DNA from: an uncultured Pelagibacteraceae bacterium
GTDB lineage: Bacteria; Pseudomonadota; Alphaproteobacteria; Pelagibacterales; Pelagibacteraceae
Direction: 5' to 3'
Assembly: GCA_902523495.1 (NCBI GenBank)
Contig: CABYZU010000009.1
Location: forward strand, 1 to 35,348
Length of the DNA stretch: 35,348 nt
Of this stretch, positions 1 through 8,873 are shown in pieces. Every line of letters starts with the position of its first letter. The first letter of the stretch is position 1. The translations under genes and the position numbers were made by a program. The notes under the pieces were generated by a model. That model made no database searches and was not told the origin of the DNA. It saw only the letters and a program-made list of their open reading frames with translations.

Positions 1-3000
1 TTCCATCAAAGATTTTCAACAAATACCGCACCTAGCTGGAGTTTAGCTCAACCCTTTAGAGCTGTAGCTCACAATGGTGAAATAAATACTTATAGAGGAA
101 ATAAAAATTGGATGAAAGTTCATGAACAAGAAATGAGCAGTCCCCTTTTTGAAAATGTTGATAACTTAAAACCAGTTATACAAAAAGGTGTGTCAGATTC
201 AGCAGCTCTTGATAATGTTTTTGAGTTGTTAAATAAATCAGGCCATTCTGCGCCACTAGCTAAATTAATGTTAATTCCTGATGCATGGTCAAAAAAAAAC
301 AAAACTCTTCCAAGAAGTCATCAACAATTATTTAATTTTTTGAATAGCACTATGGAACCATGGGATGGTCCAGCTGCTATTGCTGCTACAGACAATGAGT
401 GGGTAATTGCTGCAAATGATCGTAATGGGTTAAGACCTTTAAGATATACAATTACAAAAGACAAACTGCTTTTTGCTGGCTCAGAAACAGGAATGATAGA
501 TCTAAATGAAAAAAAGATACTATCTAAAGGAAGGTTAGGTCCAGGTGAAATTATAGGTGTAAGAATTGAAAAAGGTAAAATATTCCTCAATAACCAAATT
601 AAAGATTTTTTAGCAAAAGAATATAAACACTTTCATTCCCAAATTATTGATCTTGATGAAAAATTATTAATTTCTAATGAAAAAAATAGTTTTGATGGTG
701 AAGATTTAAGAAGGAGACAACACACTTTTGGTTTGAGCTTAGAAGATCTAGAGTTAATTTTACATCCCATGGCAGCGGATGCTAAAGAGGCAACAGGTTC
801 AATGGGGGACGATACTCCTTTAGCAGTATTATCTGATAAATACAGACCACTTTATCATTTTTTTAGACAAAATTTTAGCCAGGTTACAAATCCACCAATT
901 GACTCTCTAAGAGAAAATAAGGTTATGAGTTTAAAAACTAGATTTGGAAACTTAGGAAATATTCTTGATTTTGATACTCTCACTAAGGAAAACATTTATG
1001 TTTTGAATAGCCCAGTATTATCAAATTCACAATTTAACAAATTTATAAATTTTTTTGGAAAAAATTCAATTTCTATTGATTGTACTTTTTCAGAGGAAGA
1101 GAGCCTTTCAATCGCAATTTTAAGAATACAAAAAGAAGCTGAAATTGCTGTAAGACAAGGTGTCACCCAAATTATTTTAACTGACAAGAATCTTTCTTCA
1201 AAAAAATTACCAATGCCTACAGTCTTATGCGTTGGAGCTATTAATACATTTTTAATTAATAAAAAATTAAGAGGATATGTTTCAATTAATGTTCAATCAG
1301 GTGAAGCATTAGACACCCATTCTTTTGCCACTCTAATTGGTGTTGGAGCAACAACCATAAATCCGTATTTGGCATTTGATAGCTTACATCAAAGATTTGA
1401 AAAAAAATTATTTGGACAATTAAATTATGATGACTGTGTAAAAAGATATATTAAATCTGTCAATTCGGGTCTTTTAAAGATTATGTCTAAAATGGGTATC
1501 TCGGTCTTAAGTTCATATAGAGGCGGATGTAATTTTGAAACAGTTGGGCTTAGTAGAACAATAGTTAATGATTATTTTCCTGGAGTAACTTCAAAGATTT
1601 CAGGGATCGGTCTTAATGGTATTGAGAAGAAAATTCGACAAATACATAAAGAGGCTTTTGAGAGCACAGATACAGTTTTGCCTATAGGAGGCATTTACAG
1701 ATATCGAAAAAATGGTGAAACACATCAATACCAAGGAAAACTTATTCATTTATTGCAAAGCTCTGTAGGATCAAACTCTTACTCATTGTATAAAAAATAT
1801 GCCGAGGGGATTTATAATTTACCACCTATCAATTTAAGAGACTTAATTGATTTCAGAAAAAAGAAACTTGGAGCTTCAATAAATATTTCTGAGGTTGAGC
1901 CAATTGAAAAAATATTAAGAAGATTTGGAAGTGGAAGTATGTCTCATGGCGCATTATCAAAAGAAGCTCATGAGACATTAGCGATTGGAATGAACAGAAT
2001 TAAAGGAGCGTCGTGTAGTGGAGAGGGTGGTGAAGATGAAAATAGATTTAAAATTATGGCAGGTGGAGATAATGCAAATTCAAGAGTAAAACAAATTGCA
2101 TCTGCAAGATTTGGAGTAACTATTAATTATTTAAATAATTGTAACGAAATTGAAATTAAAATTGCGCAAGGTGCTAAACCTGGTGAAGGTGGTCAATTGC
2201 CCGGCTTTAAAGTGACAGATGAAATTGCAAGATTACGACATTCAACACCAGGAGTTACTCTAATTTCACCACCACCACATCATGATATTTATTCCATTGA
2301 GGATCTAGCTCAGTTAATTTATGACTTGAAACAAATTAATCCAAAAGCACGTATTGGTGTAAAATTGGTTGCCTCATCTGGTGTAGGAACAATAGCTGCA
2401 GGAGTAGCTAAAGCAAAAGCGGACATTATTTTAATATCTGGCCATAATGGTGGGACCGGTGCAACGCCACAAACAAGTGTAAAATATGTTGGTATACCAT
2501 GGGAGATGGGTCTAACCGAAGCTAATCAAGTACTAACCTTAAATAATTTAAGACACAAGATTACTCTTAGAACTGATGGAGGCATAAAAACAGGTAGAGA
2601 TGTGGTCATTGCAGCAATGATGGGAGCTGAAGAGTATGGTGTTGCAACTACAGCCCTAGTTGCAATGGGATGCATTATGGTTAGACAATGTCATTCCAAT
2701 ACATGTCCAGTTGGTGTTTGTTCGCAAGATGAGGAATTAAGAAAAAAATTTACTGGAACACCAGATAAAGTTGTAAATTTATTTACCTTTATTGCCACAG
2801 AGATAAGAGAAATTCTTGCGGAGTTAGGATTTAGAAAATTAGATGAAGTAATAGGAAGAACTGACTTATTAATGCAAGTTAATAAAGGATCTCCAAATTT
2901 AGATGATTTAGATTTAAACCCTTTGTTTGTTCAAGCGGACCCTGGTAAACACAAAAGATATTGTGAAGTCACAGAAATTAATAAAGTACCAAATACTCTT

Positions 3001-3810
3001 GACCAAGAAATTTGGCCTGAGATAGAAAAGTCATTAAATAGTTCAGAAAAAATCCAAAGAGAGTTTATTATAAAAAATACTCATCGAGCGGTAGGAACTA
3101 GAATTTCTCATAACTTGTATAAAAAATATGGATACGAAAAACTTGATGAAAATTTTTTAACTTTAAATTTCAAGGGCTCCGCCGGCCAATCTTTTGGTGC
3201 TTTTGCTACAAAAGGTTTAAAATTAAATTTAAAAGGTGATGCTAATGATTATGTGGGCAAAGGATTATCTGGAGGAACAATCTCAATACGACTTCAAGAC
3301 GAAAGTAATTTAGTTTCAAAAGAAAATACAATAATTGGAAATACTGTTTTATATGGCGCTACTTCGGGAAAACTTTTTGCTGCTGGGCAAGCGGGAGATA
3401 GATTTGCAGTAAGAAACTCTGGTGCAATTACAGTTATTGAGGGATGTGATTCTAATGGTTGTGAATATATGACAGGTGGAACAGCAGTAATACTTGGAGA
3501 TGTAGGAGACAATTTCGCAGCTGGAATGACAGGAGGAATGGCATTCATATATGATAAATCACAAGAATTTGAAAATAAAGTAAATCCTGACTCCGTAATT
3601 TGGCAAAATGTGGAAACCGAGCATTGGAAAAAATTTTTGAAAAAACTTATTTTAGAACATTCTAAAGAAACTGGGTCTATGATTTCTACAAATTTAATAA
3701 GTAACTTTGAAGATGAAATTAAAAAATTTATTCAAGTTTGTCCAAAAGAAATGATAGATAAAATTGATAACCCAATAACATTAAAGTCTTCAACTCAAGC
3801 AGCTAGTTAA
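1..3810 (+). CDS. gltB: Glutamate synthase (GOGAT) large subunit, 5' end cut by window edge
   Basis: Converts glutamine plus 2-oxoglutarate to two glutamates in ammonium assimilation, with electrons passed on by the small subunit GltD. The frame is open from base 1: the 37 codons before the first in-window Met (base 112) read as GltB sequence (for example RAVAHNGEINTYRGN, part of the class II glutamine amidotransferase domain), so the true start lies outside the window. The 1269 residues seen compare with about 1500 for the family, so roughly 230 N-terminal residues including the nucleophile Cys are missing. The order is amidotransferase remainder, central domain, FMN-binding synthase domain (GSGSMSHGALS; SGHNGGTGA), then the C-terminal glycine-rich beta-helix. 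The 3Fe-4S cysteines follow the expected C-x5-C-x4-C spacing, with codons at 2671, 2689 and 2704. The 3' end overlaps the opposite-strand hydrolase by 8 bases. gltD does not follow it. Confidence 0.97.
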   Translation, partial: FHQRFSTNTAPSWSLAQPFRAVAHNGEINTYRGNKNWMKVHEQEMSSPLFENVDNLKPVIQKGVSDSAALDNVFELLNKSGHSAPLAKLMLIPDAWSKKNKTLPRSHQQLFNFLNSTMEPWDGPAAIAATDNEWVIAANDRNGLRPLRYTITKDKLLFAGSETGMIDLNEKKILSKGRLGPGEIIGVRIEKGKIFLNNQIKDFLAKEYKHFHSQIIDLDEKLLISNEKNSFDGEDLRRRQHTFGLSLEDLELILHPMAADAKEATGSMGDDTPLAVLSDKYRPLYHFFRQNFSQVTNPPIDSLRENKVMSLKTRFGNLGNILDFDTLTKENIYVLNSPVLSNSQFNKFINFFGKNSISIDCTFSEEESLSIAILRIQKEAEIAVRQGVTQIILTDKNLSSKKLPMPTVLCVGAINTFLINKKLRGYVSINVQSGEALDTHSFATLIGVGATTINPYLAFDSLHQRFEKKLFGQLNYDDCVKRYIKSVNSGLLKIMSKMGISVLSSYRGGCNFETVGLSRTIVNDYFPGVTSKISGIGLNGIEKKIRQIHKEAFESTDTVLPIGGIYRYRKNGETHQYQGKLIHLLQSSVGSNSYSLYKKYAEGIYNLPPINLRDLIDFRKKKLGASINISEVEPIEKILRRFGSGSMSHGALSKEAHETLAIGMNRIKGASCSGEGGEDENRFKIMAGGDNANSRVKQIASARFGVTINYLNNCNEIEIKIAQGAKPGEGGQLPGFKVTDEIARLRHSTPGVTLISPPPHHDIYSIEDLAQLIYDLKQINPKARIGVKLVASSGVGTIAAGVAKAKADIILISGHNGGTGATPQTSVKYVGIPWEMGLTEANQVLTLNNLRHKITLRTDGGIKTGRDVVIAAMMGAEEYGVATTALVAMGCIMVRQCHSNTCPVGVCSQDEELRKKFTGTPDKVVNLFTFIATEIREILAELGFRKLDEVIGRTDLLMQVNKGSPNLDDLDLNPLFVQADPGKHKRYCEVTEINKVPNTLDQEIWPEIEKSLNSSEKIQREFIIKNTHRAVGTRISHNLYKKYGYEKLDENFLTLNFKGSAGQSFGAFATKGLKLNLKGDANDYVGKGLSGGTISIRLQDESNLVSKENTIIGNTVLYGATSGKLFAAGQAGDRFAVRNSGAITVIEGCDSNGCEYMTGGTAVILGDVGDNFAAGMTGGMAFIYDKSQEFENKVNPDSVIWQNVETEHWKKFLKKLILEHSKETGSMISTNLISNFEDEIKKFIQVCPKEMIDKIDNPITLKSSTQAAS

Positions 3811-4549
3811 TAATTAATTTTAATTCTTTTTTAATCATATTTAACCATTTGGGCGAAGATAAGCTATGATCGCCTTTTTTTATTAAAACCAATTTCTTTT
3901 TAGCATTTTTAAAAACCTTTAAAGTTTTACGAGAAAAAACTACTGGTACAGATTTATCTTCACTGCCATGTATCATAGTGACGTAAATCTTTGAATTAAT
4001 AATTTTATTTAGAACCTTATTTTTTCTCCCATCTAAAATAAGTTGATATGAAATAGGATATTCATAATCTCCGTGTTTTAAATTGATTAGCCCATTTTTT
4101 TTAATTTCTTTTTTTACTTTCTTGGTAAATTTATTCCACATAAGTCTCTCTAAAAATTCTGGAGCTGATCCAATCCCTATAAAACCTTTAATTTGTCTAA
4201 TAAAATATTTAAACAGGTTCAAAGAAATCCATGAGCCCATACTAGATCCTATTAAAATAATATTATTTTTTTTTACTATCCTTTTTATTAGAATTTTACT
4301 ATCCCTTGTCCAACTGGAAATATTTCCACTCGTAAATTTGCCTGAAGATTTTCCATGACCGTTGTATTCTAGAGCTAAAAAACCATATTTATTTTTTTTA
4401 GCAAAATTGTAAAAAAACTCTGGTTTTTTACCCTCTAAATCTGACATAAATCCATGCAAAAAAACAATATAGGTTGCACTAGCTTGGTTGTATTTTAAAT
4501 ACCTAATTTTTTTTGACTTGTTTATTTTAAGGTAATTGAACTTGGTCAT
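3803..4549 (-). CDS. Alpha/beta hydrolase, ABHD10-like
   Basis: A 248-residue serine hydrolase of the alpha/beta fold. The oxyanion-hole HG motif is at residues 32-33 (FLHGFMSDLEGKK), the nucleophile elbow G-S-S-M-G at 101-105 gives Ser103, the likely acid is Asp198 (HGSEDKSVP), and the catalytic His is His228 (KKGDHSLSS). All three triad members are therefore present in the right order. The HGFMSD segment and the EYNGHGKSSG segment resemble ABHD10-type (depalmitoylase or thioesterase-like) proteins common in alphaproteobacteria; the natural substrate cannot be read from the sequence. There is no signal peptide, so it is probably cytoplasmic. It converges on gltB (8-base overlap) and diverges from the GT4 gene across a 42-base gap. 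The family call is secure; the substrate is unknown. Confidence 0.85.
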   Translation of the reverse strand: MTKFNYLKINKSKKIRYLKYNQASATYIVFLHGFMSDLEGKKPEFFYNFAKKNKYGFLALEYNGHGKSSGKFTSGNISSWTRDSKILIKRIVKKNNIILIGSSMGSWISLNLFKYFIRQIKGFIGIGSAPEFLERLMWNKFTKKVKKEIKKNGLINLKHGDYEYPISYQLILDGRKNKVLNKIINSKIYVTMIHGSEDKSVPVVFSRKTLKVFKNAKKKLVLIKKGDHSLSSPKWLNMIKKELKLIIN

Positions 4550-4570
4550 AAAAGTTTATTAGTTATGTCT

Positions 4571-4578
4571 ATTATAAT
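4571..4578. promoter_or_regulatory. Candidate bidirectional -10 region between hydrolase and GT4 genes
   Basis: The 42-base gap between the two divergent start codons holds a perfect TATAAT on the + strand (4573-4578) and, offset by two bases, another on the - strand (ATTATA at 4571-4576). Each is placed plausibly upstream of its gene: about 13 bases before the GT4 ATG and about 21 before the hydrolase ATG. No convincing -35 hexamer lies at 16-18 bases for the + strand. In DNA this AT-rich, chance matches are common, so this is a candidate only. Confidence 0.35.
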
Positions 4579-4591
4579 ATAATCTAATTCT

Positions 4592-5746
4592 ATGTCGTCT
4601 AATATTAAAGTTTTGCAAGTAATACCAAAGCTAGGTTATGGAGGAGCGGAAACAGGTTGTTATGATATTGCTCATTATTTACCTGAAAATGGATGTGAGT
4701 CTTTTATTGTAACAAGTGGTGGTGAATTAACCAAGTTTGTTGATAAGAAAAAAGTAAAATTAATTAAGTTACCAGTTCACAGTAAAAATCCTTTAATGAT
4801 TTTATTAAATACAATTTTTTTAGTTGGAATAATTTTATTTTATAAAATTTCAATTGTTCATGCAAGAAGTAGAGCACCAGCATGGTCATGTTTGTTTGCT
4901 ACAAAATTAACAAGAAAAAAATTTGTTACAACATTTCATGGCACATATAATTTTAGTGGAAAGTTTAAGAAATTCTATAATTCTATTATGGTTAGATCTG
5001 ATTTAATAATTGCAGGATCAAATTTTATTTTTTCACATATTAAAGAAAATTATTCTGAATTTTTAACACCTAAAAAAAAATTTTTAGTCATCTTCAGAGG
5101 TATAAATGTTGATTATTTTGATTCCTCTACAAAATTAGAAACTGATGAAAAAAATTTACTACAAAAATGGAAAATAAATGATGAAAAAAAAATAATTTTG
5201 ATGCCAGGAAGACTCACTTCTTGGAAGGGGCAAGAATTATTTATTGAAGCAATCAATTTAGTCAAAATTGAATTAGGATATGAAGCCTTTCATGCTGTAA
5301 TTCTTGGTAACGACCAAGGGAGAGATTTGTATAAAAAAAAGCTAATTCGACTTACCGAGCAATATCGACTGACCAATCAAATAAAATTTATAGATCATTG
5401 CAAGGATATGGCTCTAGCATATAAAGTTTCAGATATAATTGTGTCTGCTTCTATTGAACCAGAGGCTTTTGGAAGAGTAGCTGTCGAGGCACAATCTATG
5501 CAAAAACTAATTATAGCCTCTAATATTGGTGGATCAAATGAGACGATTAACGATGAAAAAACAGGTTTTTTATTCACATCAGGTGACGCAAATTCTTTGA
5601 GTAAAAAAATAATTCGAGGATTAACAATGGATGAGACATCTGTAAATCATATGGGTAAAGAAGGAAGAAGTAATATAATAAAAAAATTTAATGTTGAAAA
5701 AATGTGTTTTTCTACTTATTCAGAGTATAAAAGATTATTAAATTAA
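4592..5746 (+). CDS. Glycosyltransferase family 4 (GT-B fold)
   Basis: A 384-residue retaining glycosyltransferase of the GT4 type, which transfers a sugar from a nucleotide-sugar donor, typically in surface polysaccharide or glycolipid synthesis. The N-terminal acceptor-side Rossmann domain starts IKVLQVIPKLGYGGAET (about 5-21), a hallmark of the family. The donor domain has PGRLTSWKGQE (205-215) and the E-x7-E motif at 291-299 (EAFGRVAVE), followed by ASNIGGSNETI. A hydrophobic stretch near 68-84 may mediate membrane association. Donor and acceptor cannot be assigned. The stop codon is followed immediately, in the same frame, by the thrS start, so this gene appears to head the translation operon, which is an unusual position for a glycan gene. 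Confidence 0.9.
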   Translation: MSSNIKVLQVIPKLGYGGAETGCYDIAHYLPENGCESFIVTSGGELTKFVDKKKVKLIKLPVHSKNPLMILLNTIFLVGIILFYKISIVHARSRAPAWSCLFATKLTRKKFVTTFHGTYNFSGKFKKFYNSIMVRSDLIIAGSNFIFSHIKENYSEFLTPKKKFLVIFRGINVDYFDSSTKLETDEKNLLQKWKINDEKKIILMPGRLTSWKGQELFIEAINLVKIELGYEAFHAVILGNDQGRDLYKKKLIRLTEQYRLTNQIKFIDHCKDMALAYKVSDIIVSASIEPEAFGRVAVEAQSMQKLIIASNIGGSNETINDEKTGFLFTSGDANSLSKKIIRGLTMDETSVNHMGKEGRSNIIKKFNVEKMCFSTYSEYKRLLN

Positions 5747-7666
5747 ATGCTTACAATTACACTACCTGATGGAAAAAATATAAAATTTTCAAGAGAAGTT
5801 ACAGGATTAGATATTGCAGAAAAAATAAGTAAATCATTATTGAAGCAAGCATTAATTATGAGTGTGGATGGTGAATTAAAGGATTTGTATTTTTCAATTA
5901 AAAATGATTGTTCAGTAAAAATCTTTACTGCAAAAGACCCTGAAGGCTTAGAGGTCATCAGGCATGATGCTGCACATATTATGGCCATGGCTGTTCAAGA
6001 ATTATATCCTGGCACACAGGTCACAATTGGACCTGTAATTGAAAATGGATTTTTTTATGATTTTGCTCGGAAAGAACCTTTTACAGAGGATGATCTAGAA
6101 AAAATAGAAAAAAAAATGTCTGAAATAATTGATAAAGACGTAAAAACAAGAAGAGAAGTTTGGGAAAGAGATAAAGCAATAAGTCATTTTAAAAAAATTG
6201 GTGAAAAATACAAAGCTGAAATAATAGAGAGTATTCCTGAGAGTGAGGAGCTTACAGTTTATCATCATGGGGATACTTGGCATGATCTGTGTAGAGGCCC
6301 ACATCTTTTATCCTCTGGTAAAATTGGAAAAGCTTTCAAGCTTACAAAAGTTGCGGGAGCTTATTGGCGTGGAGACTCCAATAATGAGATGTTGCAGAGG
6401 ATCTACGGGACAGGTTGGGCATCACAAAAAGATTTAGATGAATATTTAAAAAGAATTCAAGAAGCCGAAAAAAGGGACCACAGAAAACTTGGTAAAGAAA
6501 TGGATCTATTTCATTTTAGAGAAGAGAGTCCTGGATCTGTCTTCTGGCATGAAAAGGGATGGGCGTTATTTCAAAAATTGATTAATTATATGAAAACAAA
6601 ACAAGACATTGCTGGATATAAAGAGATAAATACTCCTGAGGTTTTAGATAGAAGTTTATGGGAAAAATCAGGTCATTGGGAAAAATTTGGAGCAAATATG
6701 TACACATCAACTACTCCAGATGAAAAAGTATTTGCTATTAAACCCATGAACTGCCCAGGTTGTGTAGAGGTCTTTAATCAAGGCCTTAAAAGCTATAAAG
6801 ATTTACCATTAAAGATGTCTGAGTTTGGAAAGGTTCATCGTTATGAACCTTCTGGAGCTCTTCATGGTCTATTAAGAGTTAGAGCTTTTACACAAGATGA
6901 TGCACATATATTTTGTACTGAGGATCAAATAACAAAGGAATGTTTAACAGTAACTAATCTTATCTTAGAAATTTATAAAGATCTGGGTTTTGAAAATGTT
7001 ATTCTGAAATATTCTGACAGACCAGAATTAAGAGTTGGAGATGATAGTGTATGGGATAAAGCAGAAGCAGCTTTATTAGAGGCGGTTAAAGCTACTAAAT
7101 TAGAATATACCATAAACAAAGGCGAGGGTGCATTTTATGGACCTAAAATTGAGTTTGTTTTAAGAGATGCTATTGGAAGAGATTGGCAATGTGGAACTTT
7201 GCAGGTTGATTTTAATTTACCAGGAAGATTAGGTGCTTCATATGTAGATAAAGATGGATCCAAAAAAGTTCCAGTAATGTTGCATAGAGCATTATTCGGA
7301 TCACTCGAGAGATTTATTGGTATTTTAATTGAAAATTACGCAGGAAAATTTCCATTTTGGATATCACCACTGCAAACTGTAGTAATTCCAATCTCAGATG
7401 ATTTTAATGATTATGCAAGTAAAGTTGCAAAAAAAATAAAAGAAGCAGGCATTAGTTCAATAGTTGATTTAAAAAATCATAATTTGAATAATAAAATAAG
7501 AGAACATTCACTTGCAAAAGTACCTATTTTGTTAATTTGTGGTAAAAAAGAAGTTGACAGTAACTCTGTAACCATTAGAAGATTAGACACTAAGAAACAA
7601 GAAAATATGGAATTAAGTAAGTTTTTAAAAACATTTTCTGCATTAAACAAAGCTTCTTCAATTTAA
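5747..7666 (+). CDS. thrS: Threonine--tRNA ligase
   Basis: Charges tRNA-Thr in the cytoplasm. At 639 residues it is full length (E. coli about 642). The domains in order are TGS (about 1-60), editing domain with HxxxH at 73-77 and C182/H186 (DLCRGPH), class II catalytic core, and C-terminal anticodon-binding domain (about 540-639). The zinc ligands C336 (MNCPGC), H387 (DDAHIF) and H513 (MLHRALFG) are all present and keep E. coli spacing, so both synthesis and editing sites look intact. The ATG directly follows the TAA of the GT4 gene with no spacer, so there is no leader for an operator-like element of the E. coli type and no T-box. infC follows, also with zero spacing. Confidence 0.98.
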   Translation: MLTITLPDGKNIKFSREVTGLDIAEKISKSLLKQALIMSVDGELKDLYFSIKNDCSVKIFTAKDPEGLEVIRHDAAHIMAMAVQELYPGTQVTIGPVIENGFFYDFARKEPFTEDDLEKIEKKMSEIIDKDVKTRREVWERDKAISHFKKIGEKYKAEIIESIPESEELTVYHHGDTWHDLCRGPHLLSSGKIGKAFKLTKVAGAYWRGDSNNEMLQRIYGTGWASQKDLDEYLKRIQEAEKRDHRKLGKEMDLFHFREESPGSVFWHEKGWALFQKLINYMKTKQDIAGYKEINTPEVLDRSLWEKSGHWEKFGANMYTSTTPDEKVFAIKPMNCPGCVEVFNQGLKSYKDLPLKMSEFGKVHRYEPSGALHGLLRVRAFTQDDAHIFCTEDQITKECLTVTNLILEIYKDLGFENVILKYSDRPELRVGDDSVWDKAEAALLEAVKATKLEYTINKGEGAFYGPKIEFVLRDAIGRDWQCGTLQVDFNLPGRLGASYVDKDGSKKVPVMLHRALFGSLERFIGILIENYAGKFPFWISPLQTVVIPISDDFNDYASKVAKKIKEAGISSIVDLKNHNLNNKIREHSLAKVPILLICGKKEVDSNSVTIRRLDTKKQENMELSKFLKTFSALNKASSI

Positions 7667-8212
7667 GTGGCAGATTTCAAACAAAATTATTTTCAGCGAA
7701 GAACTAAAGATAGAGGACCTAGATCAAATAATAGAATTTCATCTCCAGAGGTTCAGGTAATAGCCAGTGATGGAGAAAATCTAGGGGTCCTGAATACAAA
7801 TGAAGCAATATCCATGGCTAAAAACTCGGGATTAGATCTAATTGAAATTGCTCCTAATGCAAACCCACCAGTTTGCAAAATCATGGATATGGGTAAATAT
7901 AAATATGACGCGCAAAAAAAAGCCAATCTAGCAAAAAAAAAACAAAAAATTATTGCTTTAAAAGAAATTAAAATGAGACCTGTTACAGAAACGCACGATT
8001 ATGAGTTTAAAGTTAAAAATGCAAAAAAATTTATTGCCAAAGGAGACAAAGTAAAATTTACAATAAGATTTAAAGGTCGAGAACTTCAGCACTCTCATTT
8101 GGGAAATGAGTTGATGACTAAGATTAAGGAAGACATGAAGGAAATTGGTAAGGTAGAATTGCACCCAAAGTTTGACGGAAAACAAATGATAATGGTAATT
8201 CAGCCTTTATAA
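7667..8212 (+). CDS. infC: Translation initiation factor IF-3
   Basis: IF-3 binds the 30S subunit, blocks premature 50S joining and proofreads the start codon. At 181 residues it has the usual two-domain form. The N-terminal domain contains RSNNRISSPEVQVIASDGE and the NTNEAISMA helix, then comes a lysine-rich linker (AKKKQKIIALKEIKMRP) and the C-terminal domain (GDKVKFTIRFKGRE, ending in IQPL). The start is taken as GTG at 7667, immediately after the thrS stop and in the same frame. infC is known in enterobacteria for a rare AUU start under autogenous control; here the start is a moderately weak GTG, so similar control is possible but not shown. It is part of thrS-infC-rpmI-rplT-pheS-pheT. 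Confidence 0.97.
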   Translation: MADFKQNYFQRRTKDRGPRSNNRISSPEVQVIASDGENLGVLNTNEAISMAKNSGLDLIEIAPNANPPVCKIMDMGKYKYDAQKKANLAKKKQKIIALKEIKMRPVTETHDYEFKVKNAKKFIAKGDKVKFTIRFKGRELQHSHLGNELMTKIKEDMKEIGKVELHPKFDGKQMIMVIQPL

Positions 8213-8225
8213 GCTTTAATAGTAG

Positions 8226-8254
8226 TTGTAAATTAATAGCATTCTTTGTATAAA
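8226..8254 (+). promoter_or_regulatory. Candidate internal promoter upstream of rpmI
   Basis: In the 53-base infC-rpmI gap, TTGTAA (8226-8231) and TATAAA (8249-8254) are separated by 17 bases, matching the sigma-70 consensus at 4 of 6 and 5 of 6 positions. A start site near 8261 would leave only about 5 bases before the rpmI ATG. It could boost ribosomal protein expression over thrS/infC. AT-rich sequence makes false positives likely. Confidence 0.35.
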
Positions 8255-8265
8255 CTCGACAAATT

Positions 8266-8472
8266 ATGCCTAAACTAAAAACTAAAAGCTCTGCAAAAAA
8301 AAGATTCAAAATATCTGCAAGGGGAAAGGTTATAACCGCTCAAGCTGGTAAGCGACATGGCATGATTAAAAGAACAAATTCTCAAATAAGAAAATTAAGA
8401 GGCACCACAACTATGTCGAAACAAGATAGTAAAATTGTTAAGTCATATATGCCTTACAATTTAAGAGGTTAA
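8266..8472 (+). CDS. rpmI: Large ribosomal subunit protein bL35
   Basis: A 68-residue basic protein of the 50S subunit. It begins [20 protein letters not shown], the conserved bL35 signature, continues with [19 protein letters not shown], and is within the usual 64-68 residue length. It lies one base upstream of rplT and 53 bases downstream of infC. In enterobacteria L20 represses translation here by binding the rpmI leader; the short gap leaves little room for that structure and none is obvious. Confidence 0.97.
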   Translation: MPKLKTKSSAKKRFKISARGKVITAQAGKRHGMIKRTNSQIRKLRGTTTMSKQDSKIVKSYMPYNLRG

Positions 8473-8473
8473 A

Positions 8474-8830
8474 ATGGCTAGAGTTAAAAGAGGTGTAACT
8501 AGTAGGGCAAAACATAAAAAAGTTTTAAAAGCTGTCAAAGGTCAATGGGGTAGAAGAAAAAATACCATCAGAGTTGCAAAGCAAGCTATGGAAAGAGCTA
8601 TGCAATATGCTTACAGAGATCGTAGAAATAAGAAAAGAGATTTTAAATCACTTTGGATACAAAGAATAAATGCTGGGGTGAGAGCAGAAGGTTTGACATA
8701 TTCTAAGTTTATTAATGGATTAAATAAATGTGGAATAAAAATTGATAGAAAAATTCTAGCTGAAATAGCGTATGATAGTCCAGAAGCCTTTAAAACTATC
8801 GTTCAAAAAGCTCAATCTGCTTTAAATTAA
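8474..8830 (+). CDS. rplT: Large ribosomal subunit protein bL20
   Basis: A 118-residue basic protein that binds 23S rRNA early in 50S assembly. The conserved start [19 protein letters not shown] and the segment [20 protein letters not shown] identify it, and the length is exactly typical. It is one base after rpmI and 43 bases before pheS, as in the classical cluster. Confidence 0.98.
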   Translation: MARVKRGVTSRAKHKKVLKAVKGQWGRRKNTIRVAKQAMERAMQYAYRDRRNKKRDFKSLWIQRINAGVRAEGLTYSKFINGLNKCGIKIDRKILAEIAYDSPEAFKTIVQKAQSALN

Positions 8831-8873
8831 TCTTCGCTATTGTTTTATTTCTCTGAAGAAATAATCTGTAAAA

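Noticed and set aside
5700-5760. T-box or thrS operator-type leader
   Set aside because: There is no untranslated space: the GT4 stop codon abuts the thrS ATG.
8831-8870. Possible terminator/attenuator hairpin between rplT and pheS (TCTTC...GAAGA)
   Set aside because: Only five paired bases with a loop of more than 20 and no T-tract; likely chance.
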